A stretch of 64,000 bases of DNA from Paenibacillus mellifer (lineage in GTDB: Bacteria; Bacillota; Bacilli; Paenibacillales; Paenibacillaceae). The notes beneath the pieces were generated by a model, which was given only the letters and a program-made list of their open reading frames with translations, was not told the DNA's origin and did not search any database. The position numbers and the translations under genes were made by a program. The stretch spans positions 1 through 64,000 of the forward strand of contig NZ_JALPRK010000004.1 in the NCBI RefSeq assembly GCF_023195895.1, given 5' to 3'. Shown in pieces: positions 42,805-51,449 of the stretch (position 1 is the stretch's first letter; each line of letters opens with the position of its first letter).

Positions 42805-44127
42805 ATGAGAATCGCGATTATTGGCGGCGGCCTGGCCGGGCTTACAGCTGCTGCATACCTGTCGGACCACAGCGATACGTCCGGAACAGTGTTTGAACGG
42901 AGCCCGCAGCTCGGCGGACGGGCCTTCACTTATGAAAAATCGGGATTTACTCTGAACTACGGAGCACACGCAGTATATGGCATCGATAGACATACGCTCC
43001 ATTCCATGGAAGAAGAACTGCATTTGAAATTCCAGAGCAAACAGGTGGATAAACGTAAGGTGGTATATGCCAAACACGGTCATTTAACCCCTGCCCCGCT
43101 CGATTTCGTCAACATTATGAAAACGGATGTGCTGACAGCAAGGGAGAAAGTCCGGTTCGTCGCCGAAATCGCTGCCGTGATTGGGAATATCCATCATTTA
43201 AAGCAGCATCGAACACTCGGGGATTATTTGAACCACTCACATGCCTCAGCTGAAGTCAAAGAGCTATGGGAGCATCTTGTGTGTTCCAACTTCTTCATTA
43301 CACCGGAGGAAGCACGCAAAGTGTCCGGTGAGGTGATCGCTGAATATTATCACAATCTGTTCCTCTCAGGCCGCCCGGTCAGTTACATTCTTGGCAGTTG
43401 GGCGACGATCACAGACCAATTGATCGATAAAATCGGTGACAACGAGGCTTGGGACATTGCCGTTAAGGAACCGGTCGAATCGATTACGATGGAAGACGGT
43501 AAATTCGTGCTGAATACGAAAACTCGGCAACAACTTGTATATGATCAAGTGATCTTCGCGATGCCGGTGCAGCAGGTGACCAAACTGCTGGAGGATACAC
43601 CTTGGGCGAGTACGATGGAGCCTTACAAGAATAACACTTCGACAGAAGTACTCGTTTACGATGTGGGCTTCTCTAAAGTCGTTGCCCGTCCCTTCCACTA
43701 TATCAGCGATATGGATCATAAAATATTTATCAGCGATGTCTCTGCTACCGATTATACGGTTGCCCCCGTTCACGGACAGTTGCTTCAGGGGATTGCCTAC
43801 TTGAACGATGACTTCACCGACGAGGAGCAAAAGAAGCAATATCTGGAGCTGAAGACGCAGCAAATGGAGGCACTGTTCGATAAGTATTATCCAGACTGGC
43901 GCGAATTTGTAGAGGTGAAGCGTGTCTCCAAGAAAGCGATGGTAGCCAGCGTCAAGAACATTCACACCAACAAACTGTTGCCTAATCGTCTGGCCGGCGT
44001 GCCCTTCTTCTTCTGCGGTGACGGCTGCGAAGGCAAAGGCGAGTTAGCCGAACGCGCCTTCTCCAGCGGTCGCGCTGTCGCTCAGTCGATCCTGGAACAA
44101 GCGCAAACCAAAGCCTTAACCATCTAA
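42805..44127 (+). CDS. FAD-dependent oxidoreductase (amine oxidase / phytoene desaturase-like)
   Basis: From ATG 42805 (TAGGAGGTTACCTC upstream) this 440-residue flavoprotein starts MRIAIIGGGLAGLTAAAYL, an FAD-binding Rossmann fold (GxGxxG). It ends GDGCEGKGELAERAFSSGRA, a typical FAD-binding C-terminal block. The body has DQVIFAMPVQQV. This fits the amine-oxidase/protoporphyrinogen oxidase-like superfamily. No carotenoid or haem gene lies nearby, so the substrate is open. The longer frame from 42724 is not used. Confidence 0.85.
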   Translation: MRIAIIGGGLAGLTAAAYLSDHSDTSGTVFERSPQLGGRAFTYEKSGFTLNYGAHAVYGIDRHTLHSMEEELHLKFQSKQVDKRKVVYAKHGHLTPAPLDFVNIMKTDVLTAREKVRFVAEIAAVIGNIHHLKQHRTLGDYLNHSHASAEVKELWEHLVCSNFFITPEEARKVSGEVIAEYYHNLFLSGRPVSYILGSWATITDQLIDKIGDNEAWDIAVKEPVESITMEDGKFVLNTKTRQQLVYDQVIFAMPVQQVTKLLEDTPWASTMEPYKNNTSTEVLVYDVGFSKVVARPFHYISDMDHKIFISDVSATDYTVAPVHGQLLQGIAYLNDDFTDEEQKKQYLELKTQQMEALFDKYYPDWREFVEVKRVSKKAMVASVKNIHTNKLLPNRLAGVPFFFCGDGCEGKGELAERAFSSGRAVAQSILEQAQTKALTI

Positions 44128-44160
44128 AGAGTCTTATTGAACATGGATTTAATCAAACAA

Positions 44161-44224
44161 AAACAGAAGCGTATTCGCAAGAGTCGACGACGAGGTCTGA
44201 CTATCCGTTACGCTTCTGTTTTTT
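44161..44224 (+). terminator. Terminator after the FAD oxidoreductase
   Basis: AAACAGAAGCGTA (44161-44173) pairs with TACGCTTCTGTTT (44209-44221), followed by further Ts. Confidence 0.8.
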
Positions 44225-44294
44225 GATGTTCGATCGGTTTCAACCTTGCCCTGCCTGCCTTTCGTGTCATTTTTGCGGATCCCGGAACCTTGAC

Positions 44295-44714
44295 TTACCC
44301 GGAGCTATGCGATTTCCGGTATTCCTGCAACTCGGTTCGATAGGTTCGGCCCGCCCGCTCGAACCCGTGGTATCGGCGGCCCTGAAAGGTCAGCTTCCCT
44401 TCATCCCCTTCCGCGCATTGCCCGTATTCCGTTCCGGATACGACAAACTCCAAACGGTCGCCGCTTTCGACCTCGAAGGTCACATAATACTTCGTGTCGG
44501 ATCGGTTCACTGAGGTGTCGGTGTCATGGCGGTGGCTGACCTCAGTCCGCTTGCCGACGATGACGGACTGGACGCTAAGCACCGGCTGTCTGTTATTTCC
44601 GATGGAGCGAAGAATCCCTCTCGCTGCCGTTACTGCCAGGATCCCAATGATTACAACAAACAGGATCGGCAGTGCCGTTTCCACTACGCCAAACATTTCC
44701 GTCCAAGATTGCAT
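44295..44714 (-). CDS. DUF2500-type membrane protein
   Basis: The 139 residues comprise one membrane helix (about 14-34), a short linker and a conserved DUF2500 domain (SVIVGKRTEVSHR, TKYYVTFEVESGDRLEFVV, GDEGKLTFQGRRYHGFER). The family is widespread and of unknown function. The soluble part would face the cytoplasm or outside depending on orientation. It is a single gene. Confidence 0.82.
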   Translation of the reverse strand: MQSWTEMFGVVETALPILFVVIIGILAVTAARGILRSIGNNRQPVLSVQSVIVGKRTEVSHRHDTDTSVNRSDTKYYVTFEVESGDRLEFVVSGTEYGQCAEGDEGKLTFQGRRYHGFERAGRTYRTELQEYRKSHSSG

Positions 44715-44921
44715 CGCGTTGTCCCTCCTTCAAGAGGTTGCTCCGTACCCGCTGTTCTCCCCTTTCCCCCTAAGTATATGCCGACCCGAAATGAAACTTG
44801 TTATTCAACGTGTCCAGAAAATATGCCACTCTTGTCCACGATATCGATAGAAAAACCAAAAACCCCCGATTCGAACTTACGAACCGGAGGTTAATTGGGT
44901 ACACAAGAGGTTTGATCTGAA

Positions 44922-45119
44922 TTAAGCATAGTACTCGAATAACAGTTGACGGGTTTCTTCGGCGCCATCGGCTTCCATTTCGAATTCCTCGTCAAGCCCT
45001 TTCTCTGCCCAGCATGCTTTGCATTGTTCTTCGGTCGTGCACAGGTGAGCATCTTCGCAGTTGTAGCAAAACTGAAGATAGTTGCGGGTTACGGTTTCTT
45101 CTTGAACTGTCGTTTTCAT
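44922..45119 (-). CDS. Small Cys-rich protein, possibly zinc-binding
   Basis: The 65 residues include five cysteines in CYNCEDAHLC and CKACW, a zinc-ribbon-like arrangement, followed by an acidic C-terminal half. ATAGGAGTGGATCCCTA precedes the ATG. The protein is too short to assign beyond metal binding. A TGTGA-N6-TCAC-type dyad lies about 110 bases upstream. Confidence 0.65.
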   Translation of the reverse strand: MKTTVQEETVTRNYLQFCYNCEDAHLCTTEEQCKACWAEKGLDEEFEMEADGAEETRQLLFEYYA

Positions 45120-45224
45120 TAGGGATCCACTCCTATCGTATTGGGGAGCGCTAGCTCCGTTTTTATTGACTTTGTTGTTGATCTTCCTTACAAGTTAAAT
45201 ATATCACAAAGTTTAAGGAGTGCA

Positions 45225-45240
45225 CGTGATAAATTTCACA
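45225..45240. promoter_or_regulatory. Candidate FNR/Crp-type dyad
   Basis: TGTGAAATTTATCACG on the minus strand fits TGTGA-N6-TCAC, with one imperfect outer position. It is upstream of the small Cys-rich gene. Confidence 0.35.
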
Positions 45241-45281
45241 ATATGATGAACGTCACAACATTTCTTTAGATTTCACCTGAA

Positions 45282-45311
45282 AAAAAGCACGGCACACCGT
45301 GCCATGCTTGA
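45282..45311 (-). terminator. Terminator after the Ycf48-like lipoprotein
   Basis: AAGCATGGCACGG/TGTGCCGTGCTT stem on the minus strand followed by TTTTTTT. Confidence 0.85.
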
Positions 45312-45324
45312 TTTTATCCCCCAT

Positions 45325-46635
45325 CTACAACACCTGCCAGCTCCGTCCCCCATCTTTCGTTTGCATGAGCAATGAGCGCTGTTGATCCTCTTTGGCAACG
45401 AGCAACCAACCCACCTGGGAGGTGAAAAACTGTAGTTTTATTATTTCAGGGTAGCCCTTCAGCGTTTCGATCAATTTCTCATTATCCGGCAGCGGCTCCC
45501 AACTCGCCCCCTGATCCGACGTATAATAAACGGTTGAATCAAGGATCGTCCACCCTTCGTTCCAGGTTAAGAAGGTTGGGGCGAGCTTCTCGTTTAGTCC
45601 CGTCTGCCAGGACAACTTAAATGGGGCTAATGTCCAACTGATACCGGCGTCCTCGGTGAAGTAGCCGTTAAATTTTGTAGAGTTGCCACGGCTGCAACCG
45701 ACGGGAACCCAGCCCTCTCTGGCGCTGCCCGAGAAGAAGGATACGGTTCCAATTGTAAAGCTGTCACAGGTCTTGTACTTGTCTAAGCTGAAGAACTGTT
45801 CGCTTTTTGTCCAAGTCAATCCGCCGTTTTGGGTCAGGTACAAGGTCGGGAACCCATCCTTCAACTCACTGACAAAACCGCGGTGCGGACTCGTAAACGC
45901 CATGGATGGATCAATACCAGGAGTTTCAGCAGGGTGATCGGAGGACAATAAGCTTACAGGATCGGTTCCCCCGAGTAACGCTTCAAAGGACTGTGCGCCG
46001 TTGTCCGTTGCATATAATGACCTTTGGCCGCTCTCTCGCGAGGTACCCTCGGATAATATCCATCCGTTCGCCGGGTCGGCGAACACCATCGCCTTTACTT
46101 CACCGGTTCCCGGGAATGATGTGACCTTCCAAGTCACTCCGCCATCCTTCGTCCGTAGGACAATCGTATCTCCGGAACCTGCAGAATTACGTACGATAAA
46201 GCCATGATTCGGATCGAGAAAGAAGATATCCTTGCCATACTCGGGTGTGGTCGAAAACGGCACCGAAGCGGCGGGAGAAATATTCGTCCAGGTTTTGCCA
46301 TTGTCTTCTGTGATATACAGCCGCAGTTCATTACGCGTATTGCCCCAAGCTAACCCTGTCGCGGCGCTAAGCAGTTGGAAATCGGTTAGCCGGGTTTGAA
46401 TCTGGTAACGGTTGTTCTTGTTCTCCGCCGAAGCGGCGGCGGGATTTCCCTGGTTTTCGGATGCTTCCGGATTAATTACCGTAAGGGTCTGCCCTTCCTC
46501 GGAAGGCTCGTTCTGAACAGGAGCGGCAGCCGGAGGCGGCGCGGACGTGCATGCCGTCAGAAGCAGGACCAACACCAGGGCGGTTCCGGCTAACTTGTGC
46601 CACAAGCTCAACCTGAACCACCTCGCTTTCTGCAT
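45325..46635 (-). CDS. Ycf48-like beta-propeller lipoprotein
   Basis: This 436-residue lipoprotein has lipobox LLLTAC (mature Cys about 29), an Ala/Pro/Glu-rich linker and then repeated BNR/Ycf48-like blades (ITEDNGKTWTNIS, RTKDGGVTWKVTSF, LTQNGGLTWTKS, QTKDGGRSWQVL). Such propellers bind proteins or glycans at the outer surface. Photosynthetic assembly is irrelevant here, so the name only describes the fold. It lies 40 bases after the polysaccharide deacetylase gene on the same strand, possibly co-transcribed. Confidence 0.85.
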   Translation of the reverse strand: MQKARWFRLSLWHKLAGTALVLVLLLTACTSAPPPAAAPVQNEPSEEGQTLTVINPEASENQGNPAAASAENKNNRYQIQTRLTDFQLLSAATGLAWGNTRNELRLYITEDNGKTWTNISPAASVPFSTTPEYGKDIFFLDPNHGFIVRNSAGSGDTIVLRTKDGGVTWKVTSFPGTGEVKAMVFADPANGWILSEGTSRESGQRSLYATDNGAQSFEALLGGTDPVSLLSSDHPAETPGIDPSMAFTSPHRGFVSELKDGFPTLYLTQNGGLTWTKSEQFFSLDKYKTCDSFTIGTVSFFSGSAREGWVPVGCSRGNSTKFNGYFTEDAGISWTLAPFKLSWQTGLNEKLAPTFLTWNEGWTILDSTVYYTSDQGASWEPLPDNEKLIETLKGYPEIIKLQFFTSQVGWLLVAKEDQQRSLLMQTKDGGRSWQVL

Positions 46636-46677
46636 AAACTAGTTCGTCTCTCATTATACCATAGGCGATTTCCGTAG

Positions 46678-47682
46678 TTATAGACGCGGATCATTCCCGA
46701 AATTAACGGTGAAATGCTGATCCGGTTTGTAAACGGCAAAGGCATAACCCTTACTTTGCAGGTATTCGATAATTTGCGGCAATACCTTCACGGTCTGCGC
46801 TTTCTCGTGCAGTAAGATTACTTCCGTATTGCGGTGCGTTTGACGCTTCACTTCTTTCAGGATCGAGCTGGGGCTGTCCGGATATTTCCAATCTTTCGAA
46901 TCTACCGTCCAATCCCACATCTTAAAACCGGCCTTGGCGATATCACCCCGGAACTTCTCTCCGATTTCCGGTTTACTGCCATATGGAGCCCGTATCAGCT
47001 TCGGCGTAGTTCCGGTCAGCTTCTCAAACAATTGCTGTTCTTTCGTAAATTCCTCGACAAATTTAGCAGAGTCGTTCCCGTTATACAATTTCTTCTTGTT
47101 GTGCGTCATGCTGTGCAGCCCGATATAATGACCGGTCTCCAGCGTCTGATTAACGGCTTCCTTGTGGCTGCTAAGCTGATTTCCGATCATAAAGAACGTA
47201 CCGTGAATCTGATAACGCTCCAAAATATCAAGCAGCGGCTCCGTGTATTTGCCTGGTCCGTCATCAAAGGTGAGATAAATGACCTTCTGCTTCACCGGGG
47301 TTTGAGGTTTCTTGTCGGGTACCACGGGAGGTTTCGTCTCGACTTTTGGCTGAACGGGAGGCGCCGACTCGTCTACTACCGGTGTTACACTAGGTTCCGC
47401 CGCAGACGGTGAAGGCTCCAATCCAGTTGGCGCAACGCTCTGTTCTTGCTCGCCCTCTTCTGCAGCCGCCAACTTCGCCGGTATCATCACGCGGGTGGGC
47501 TTCTGAAACGGGAACGATTCATGGAGCAACGGGGAGACTGCCACCGCAGTCAGTGCCAAAGATGACGCCGCTAGTACGATCGCTGCCGTTATTACGAGTT
47601 TCACCGTCCGCGTTGAACTAGTACGTGTAGTACGATCTCCATGCTTATCACTTCGTCTTCCGTAAGGCGACATATGGTTCAC
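46678..47682 (-). CDS. Membrane-anchored polysaccharide deacetylase
   Basis: The product has 334 residues. A cytoplasmic basic start precedes a membrane helix (about 27-50), a Pro/Glu/Ser-rich linker (about 75-130) and a NodB deacetylase domain with YLTFDDGPG (Asp-Asp), HSMTHN (His-x3-His) and RAPYGS. The catalytic Trp/His blocks KMWDWTVDSKDW and VILLHEK follow. It probably removes acetyl groups from peptidoglycan GlcNAc or MurNAc outside the cell, which can give lysozyme resistance. A second, secreted relative is at 57297. Confidence 0.9.
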   Translation of the reverse strand: MNHMSPYGRRSDKHGDRTTRTSSTRTVKLVITAAIVLAASSLALTAVAVSPLLHESFPFQKPTRVMIPAKLAAAEEGEQEQSVAPTGLEPSPSAAEPSVTPVVDESAPPVQPKVETKPPVVPDKKPQTPVKQKVIYLTFDDGPGKYTEPLLDILERYQIHGTFFMIGNQLSSHKEAVNQTLETGHYIGLHSMTHNKKKLYNGNDSAKFVEEFTKEQQLFEKLTGTTPKLIRAPYGSKPEIGEKFRGDIAKAGFKMWDWTVDSKDWKYPDSPSSILKEVKRQTHRNTEVILLHEKAQTVKVLPQIIEYLQSKGYAFAVYKPDQHFTVNFGNDPRL

Positions 47683-48024
47683 CGAATTCCTCTCTCTTTT
47701 TCCTATTTACTAGAATAATATAAAGCGAGAGTTTCGTCCTTACAGAATCGTTAATCGATGGTTACAAAGTGATAACAAGTTTCAAAATACGCCATTTGGT
47801 TTACATAATATTTATTATGTAATACTTCTATTAAAACTGAATATTCCACATTTTACTTTAAATTTTGAGCTTATTTCAGGTACAATGAATTTGGGGCGAA
47901 CTACATATCGCTCGCTTCTTCATGGGAGCGACAAAACGACCTATGCGCTTGCAACATCACAGGTTAAGAATACAAGTAATGGCGCAAGATAAGGTACCGA
48001 GAATAGAGACGAGGAGATGAACAA
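47683..48024. other. Intergenic region before ldh with dif-like site
   Basis: This 342-base AT-rich gap holds dif-like site 2 (47795-47820) and the ldh promoter region. I find no clear Rex operator (TTGTGAA-N4-TTCACAA) and no defensible -35/-10 pair. GAGACGAGGAG just before ATG 48025 is the ribosome site. Confidence 0.6.
47795..47820 (-). repeat. dif-like site 2 (upstream of ldh)
   Basis: The 26 bp are identical to 18963-18988, and the symmetry extends: TTACATAATA-TT-TATTATGTAA. Read on the minus strand it contains ATATTATGTAAACC with TAAATA as central hexamer. Confidence 0.55.
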
Positions 48025-48951
48025 ATGAAAAACAAATTGCGTTCCAGCCGGGTTGTTATCATCGGCACAGGGGCGGTTGGCGCAACGACCGCTTATACCC
48101 TGCTGTTAAGAGAACGAATTTCCGAGCTGGTATTAATTGATGCCAATAAGGAAAAAGCGCTTGGTGAAGCGCTCGACATGAACCACGGACTTCCATTTAC
48201 CGGCGGGGTTAAACTTTGGGCCGGCGATTACAGCGATTGCGCCGATGCCGACGTCATCGTGATCGCTGCGGGAGCCTCCCAACGTCCTGGAGAGACAAGA
48301 ATCGATTTACTTAAGCGGAATGCCGGCATTTTCGACAGCATCATCCAGAATATTGTCAAATATAACGACCACGGGATTATCTTGGTGGCCACGAACCCGG
48401 TTGACATCCTATCTTATGTCACCCTGAAGAAGAGCGGATTCCCGTCTAATCGCGTGATTGGTTCCGGGACCCTGCTCGACAGCGCGCGGTTCCGTTATTT
48501 GATCGGACAGAACAAGAAAATTAACCCGCGCAGCATCCATGCGCATATTATCGGTGAACATGGAGACTCGGAGCTTCCGCTGTGGAGCTTGGCCAACGTT
48601 GCGGGGATCGGGTTGGAGTTCTCCAATGAGGATCGCGAGGAAATTTTCAACAGCACGAAAAACGCGGCTTACGAGATCATTAACGCCAAAGGTGCCACTT
48701 CGTACGCGATTGCGCTTGCGCTAGACCGGATCATCGTCTCTATCCTGCAGAACGAAGCTTCGGTACTGAACGTATCAACGCTGCTTACTGATTATAACGG
48801 AGTTTCCGACGTATATCTCGGTGTGCCGAGTATTGTGGACCGCTCCGGCGTTCGCGAAGTGTTGGACTTGAAGTTGAGCAACGAAGAGTTGACTCAGTTC
48901 CATGCCTCTGCGAATAAACTTAAATCGGAGATCGCCAACCTGGATCTGTAA
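48025..48951 (+). CDS. ldh: L-lactate dehydrogenase
   Basis: This 308-residue enzyme reduces pyruvate to lactate with NADH. The nucleotide-binding GTGAVGATTAYTL lies at residues 14-26, VATNPVDILSYV near 120, and GSGTLLDSARFR carries a substrate Arg. IIGEHGDSELPLWS contains the catalytic His. Length and order match the Bacillales enzyme. It is a single gene with a strong downstream terminator. Rex control would be usual, but no Rex site is evident. Confidence 0.93.
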   Translation: MKNKLRSSRVVIIGTGAVGATTAYTLLLRERISELVLIDANKEKALGEALDMNHGLPFTGGVKLWAGDYSDCADADVIVIAAGASQRPGETRIDLLKRNAGIFDSIIQNIVKYNDHGIILVATNPVDILSYVTLKKSGFPSNRVIGSGTLLDSARFRYLIGQNKKINPRSIHAHIIGEHGDSELPLWSLANVAGIGLEFSNEDREEIFNSTKNAAYEIINAKGATSYAIALALDRIIVSILQNEASVLNVSTLLTDYNGVSDVYLGVPSIVDRSGVREVLDLKLSNEELTQFHASANKLKSEIANLDL

Positions 48952-48959
48952 TAAACAAA

Positions 48960-49007
48960 ATAAGAAACGTCCGGACTGCAGTTATGCGGTACCGGACGTT
49001 TTCTTAT
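48960..49007. terminator. Terminator after ldh
   Basis: AATAAGAAACGTCCGG pairs with CCGGACGTTTTCTTATT. T/A runs are present on both sides. Confidence 0.88.
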
Positions 49008-49072
49008 TCAATCAATTCACATGATAAAATATAATAAATTTATGCCGTAAACTCTCTGCTCGACCCCATCAA

Positions 49073-50317
49073 TTAATGACCTGTACCTACCTCATCAACG
49101 TGTTTGACATGTTTATGATTGATCGCGATAAACAGCACGGCCAGCAGGACGAAACCAGCCCCTACGAGAAACGGGACATGGGGATTAAACCACTCCGCCA
49201 GCTTGCCGGCCATAAACGGCGCCAACGCCCCGCCCAGAAACCGCAGGAAACTGTAAGCAGCCGAAGCCGTGGAACGCTCTACGGGCGAGGCGTTCATCAC
49301 TGCGGTTGTAATCAACGTGTTATTATTCCCTAGCAACGCCCCGGCAACAATAACAGTGGCGATTATCACCCATTGCGTATCAGTCCAAATTCCCATGGCC
49401 AGCAGCATGAGGGCAAATAAAAACAACATTGCCCCCATCGATTTCACCGTCCCGAACTTCTCCTGCATTTTGGGAGCGGTCCCTACAGAGGTAATCGCGA
49501 GGAGAACCCCCCACGCCAAGAATACATAACCCAAACCATGTTCATCCAGCCCCATCACGAAAGGGGCATAAGCCATCAGCGTAAAGAACCCGATGTTATA
49601 GAAACAGGCGGTTAATCCCAATACGACGAGTGAACGATAGCGCATGGCCCGGAATGGAGCCCATATGGAAGTGCGCGCTGCACGAGAGCTGGCTTTCTCA
49701 GATGATTTCGGCATGAGGAGACTCAGACCAATGAAGGCAATCACCATAAGCGAAGCTACGCCAAGAAACGGGCCACGCCAGGAGATGGCTCCCAACCAGC
49801 CGCCGACGAGCGGGCCAACCGAAATGCCAAGCCCTACTGCGGCTTCGTACAGAATCACCGCTTTGGCGGTTCCGCTGCCGGATAACGTAACAATGGCTGA
49901 CAACGCCGTGGCGACGAACAATGCGTTGCCGAGGCCCCAACCGCCGCGCAGACCGATGATCGTCCACACGTCGCTGGCCATACCGCCCAGCGCCGAGAAA
50001 ACGGCGATGACAACGATACCCGTGAGCAGCGTCCACTTGATCCCGATCCGTGAAGAGATCACACCCGTGATCAACATAGCGATCGCCATAACCGCATTGT
50101 AGCTGGTGAACAACAGCGTCACTTCGCTTGGCGAAGCGTTCAAACTGCCCGCGATGGCCGGCAGAATCGGATCCACCAAACCCAAGCCCATAAAAGCGAT
50201 GATCGAGGCAAAAAAAACAGCCCAAACGGCTTTGGGTTGTTTAATTAGACTCGTACTTTCGACTTCTAAACGTTCCATAGTTTCGGATAACACGACTGTT
50301 TTTGACGATGATGACAT
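49073..50317 (-). CDS. MFS drug-type transporter
   Basis: This 414-residue, 12-helix MFS protein shows LVDPILPAIAGSLNASPSEV (helix 1 motif of DHA1 exporters), LITGVISSRIGIKWTLLTG (motif A) and LGISVGPLVGGWLG (motif C of antiporters). These motifs point to proton-driven export of small toxic compounds. It lies 18 bases after the CBS-domain gene, in the operon divergent from a MarR regulator. That arrangement is typical of MarR-controlled efflux. Confidence 0.88.
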   Translation of the reverse strand: MSSSSKTVVLSETMERLEVESTSLIKQPKAVWAVFFASIIAFMGLGLVDPILPAIAGSLNASPSEVTLLFTSYNAVMAIAMLITGVISSRIGIKWTLLTGIVVIAVFSALGGMASDVWTIIGLRGGWGLGNALFVATALSAIVTLSGSGTAKAVILYEAAVGLGISVGPLVGGWLGAISWRGPFLGVASLMVIAFIGLSLLMPKSSEKASSRAARTSIWAPFRAMRYRSLVVLGLTACFYNIGFFTLMAYAPFVMGLDEHGLGYVFLAWGVLLAITSVGTAPKMQEKFGTVKSMGAMLFLFALMLLAMGIWTDTQWVIIATVIVAGALLGNNNTLITTAVMNASPVERSTASAAYSFLRFLGGALAPFMAGKLAEWFNPHVPFLVGAGFVLLAVLFIAINHKHVKHVDEVGTGH

Positions 50318-50335
50318 AAAGACTCCTTCCCCGGG

Positions 50336-50791
50336 TTATAAGAAAGATTTAAAGGAATGCCTGATCACATCTCCCCGGCTGATAATTCCGACAAGCACTC
50401 CGTTGCGTTCAACCGGGAGCTTCTTGATTTGCTTCTTCCCTAGAATCGCCGCAATGTTCTCAATTTCTTCATCCCATGAGACGGTATATACTTTCTTTTT
50501 GCCGATCTCTTTAACATTAAGGTCAAGCAACCGCTGTGCGCGCTGTTCAAAGTCCTCCTGATCGCCTTTAAATACAGCGACGTAATAGATCGAATCCACC
50601 ACGACATCGCGGTGTTTGCCGATGTACCGCATAATATCGCCGTCACTGATGTAGGAGACAATCTCATTCCGTTCGTTGACCACCGGCAGCCCGCTAATGC
50701 GATACTCCATGAATCTTTCGATGACGGAGCGAACCGTATCGGTCTCCTTCACTTTGTAAACTTGCTTGATCATGATCTCATGCGCTTGCAT
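50336..50791 (-). CDS. Stand-alone CBS-domain protein
   Basis: The 151 residues form two CBS repeats: VKETDTVRSVIERFMEYRIS with LPVVNERNEIVSYISDGD, and VSWDEEIENIAAILGKKQIK with VGIISRGDVIR. CBS pairs bind adenine nucleotides and act as energy or signal sensors. Its position first in an operon with an MFS exporter is unusual and may mean nucleotide control of transport. The start is ATG 50791, after GAGGGGGATATCC. Confidence 0.87.
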   Translation of the reverse strand: MQAHEIMIKQVYKVKETDTVRSVIERFMEYRISGLPVVNERNEIVSYISDGDIMRYIGKHRDVVVDSIYYVAVFKGDQEDFEQRAQRLLDLNVKEIGKKKVYTVSWDEEIENIAAILGKKQIKKLPVERNGVLVGIISRGDVIRHSFKSFL

Positions 50792-50810
50792 GGATATCCC
50801 CCTCGTATAA

Positions 50811-50842
50811 TTGTATTATACAACTACATAAATTGTTGTCAA
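50811..50842 (-). promoter_or_regulatory. Promoter and MarR-like operator for the CBS-MFS operon
   Basis: TTGACA (50837-50842) and TATAAT (50815-50820) are 16 bases apart on the minus strand. The palindrome TTGTA-TTA-TACAA (50811-50823) covers the -10, where the divergent MarR protein could bind. Confidence 0.68.
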
Positions 50843-50954
50843 TTGCTATGAACACGGTAGAGCGCTTCCCTCCTACAGATGCCTGCATTCATTTAATTTC
50901 ATGTCCATTCTATGATACGATAAACTTATCCTATTTGGCAGTGAGGTATTCGAA

Positions 50955-51392
50955 ATGATCGATGAACAATCGCTTGAAACCATCGAATTAGAGATGGCCG
51001 TGTTATACCGTCGGATAACTACTGCAACAGCTTCCGGAAAATACGGTAATTTAGACCGCTCCGCTTACCTGCTTCTGCATCGCATTGGCGCTCACGGCGC
51101 GGTAGGCGTCAAATCGTTAGCCGAAGAGTATCAGCTGGACATCTCCACCGTCAGCCGCCAGACGGCTGCGCTCGAACAAAAGGGGTATGTGCGGCGAATT
51201 CCGGATCCAGCGGATCGACGCGCTTTTTTCCTGGAGATAACAGAGCTTGGCGCTAAAGAATATGCAGTCTATAAACAAGGTAGGTTAACACGTATTCGCG
51301 AGCTGCTCGCGGATTGGGCGGAGGATGAGACGGAAACATTTGCTGCCCTGCTGCAGAAATTCAATCACGCTTTATTGAGTTCCAATTCGTAA
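50955..51392 (+). CDS. MarR-family regulator
   Basis: This is a 145-residue MarR regulator. The helices VGVKSLAEEYQLDISTVSRQ (recognition) and the wing QKGYVRRIPDPADRRAFFLEI are clear. No cysteine is near the N-terminus, so it is probably ligand-sensing rather than OhrR-like. It is divergent from the CBS-MFS operon and followed at once by dif-like site 3. GAGGTATTCGAA precedes ATG 50955. Confidence 0.88.
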   Translation: MIDEQSLETIELEMAVLYRRITTATASGKYGNLDRSAYLLLHRIGAHGAVGVKSLAEEYQLDISTVSRQTAALEQKGYVRRIPDPADRRAFFLEITELGAKEYAVYKQGRLTRIRELLADWAEDETETFAALLQKFNHALLSSNS

Positions 51393-51402
51393 AACGATCT
51401 CA

Positions 51403-51427
51403 TTGGTTTACATAATATCTATTACGT
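51403..51427 (-). repeat. dif-like site 3 (between MarR and the spermidine-synthase-like gene)
   Basis: 25 bp with two mismatches (one central, one in the left arm) to the 26-bp repeats at 18963 and 47795. Read on the minus strand it contains the same ATATTATGTAAACC, with TAGATA as central hexamer. It is 710 bases upstream of the second XerS-like recombinase. Confidence 0.5.
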
Positions 51428-51449
51428 CATTCAAATGGAGGTAACCCTG

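Noticed and set aside
47683-48024. Rex operator upstream of ldh
   Set aside because: I expected TTGTGAA-N4-TTCACAA from other Bacillota and did not find it; the dif-like palindrome there is a different sequence.
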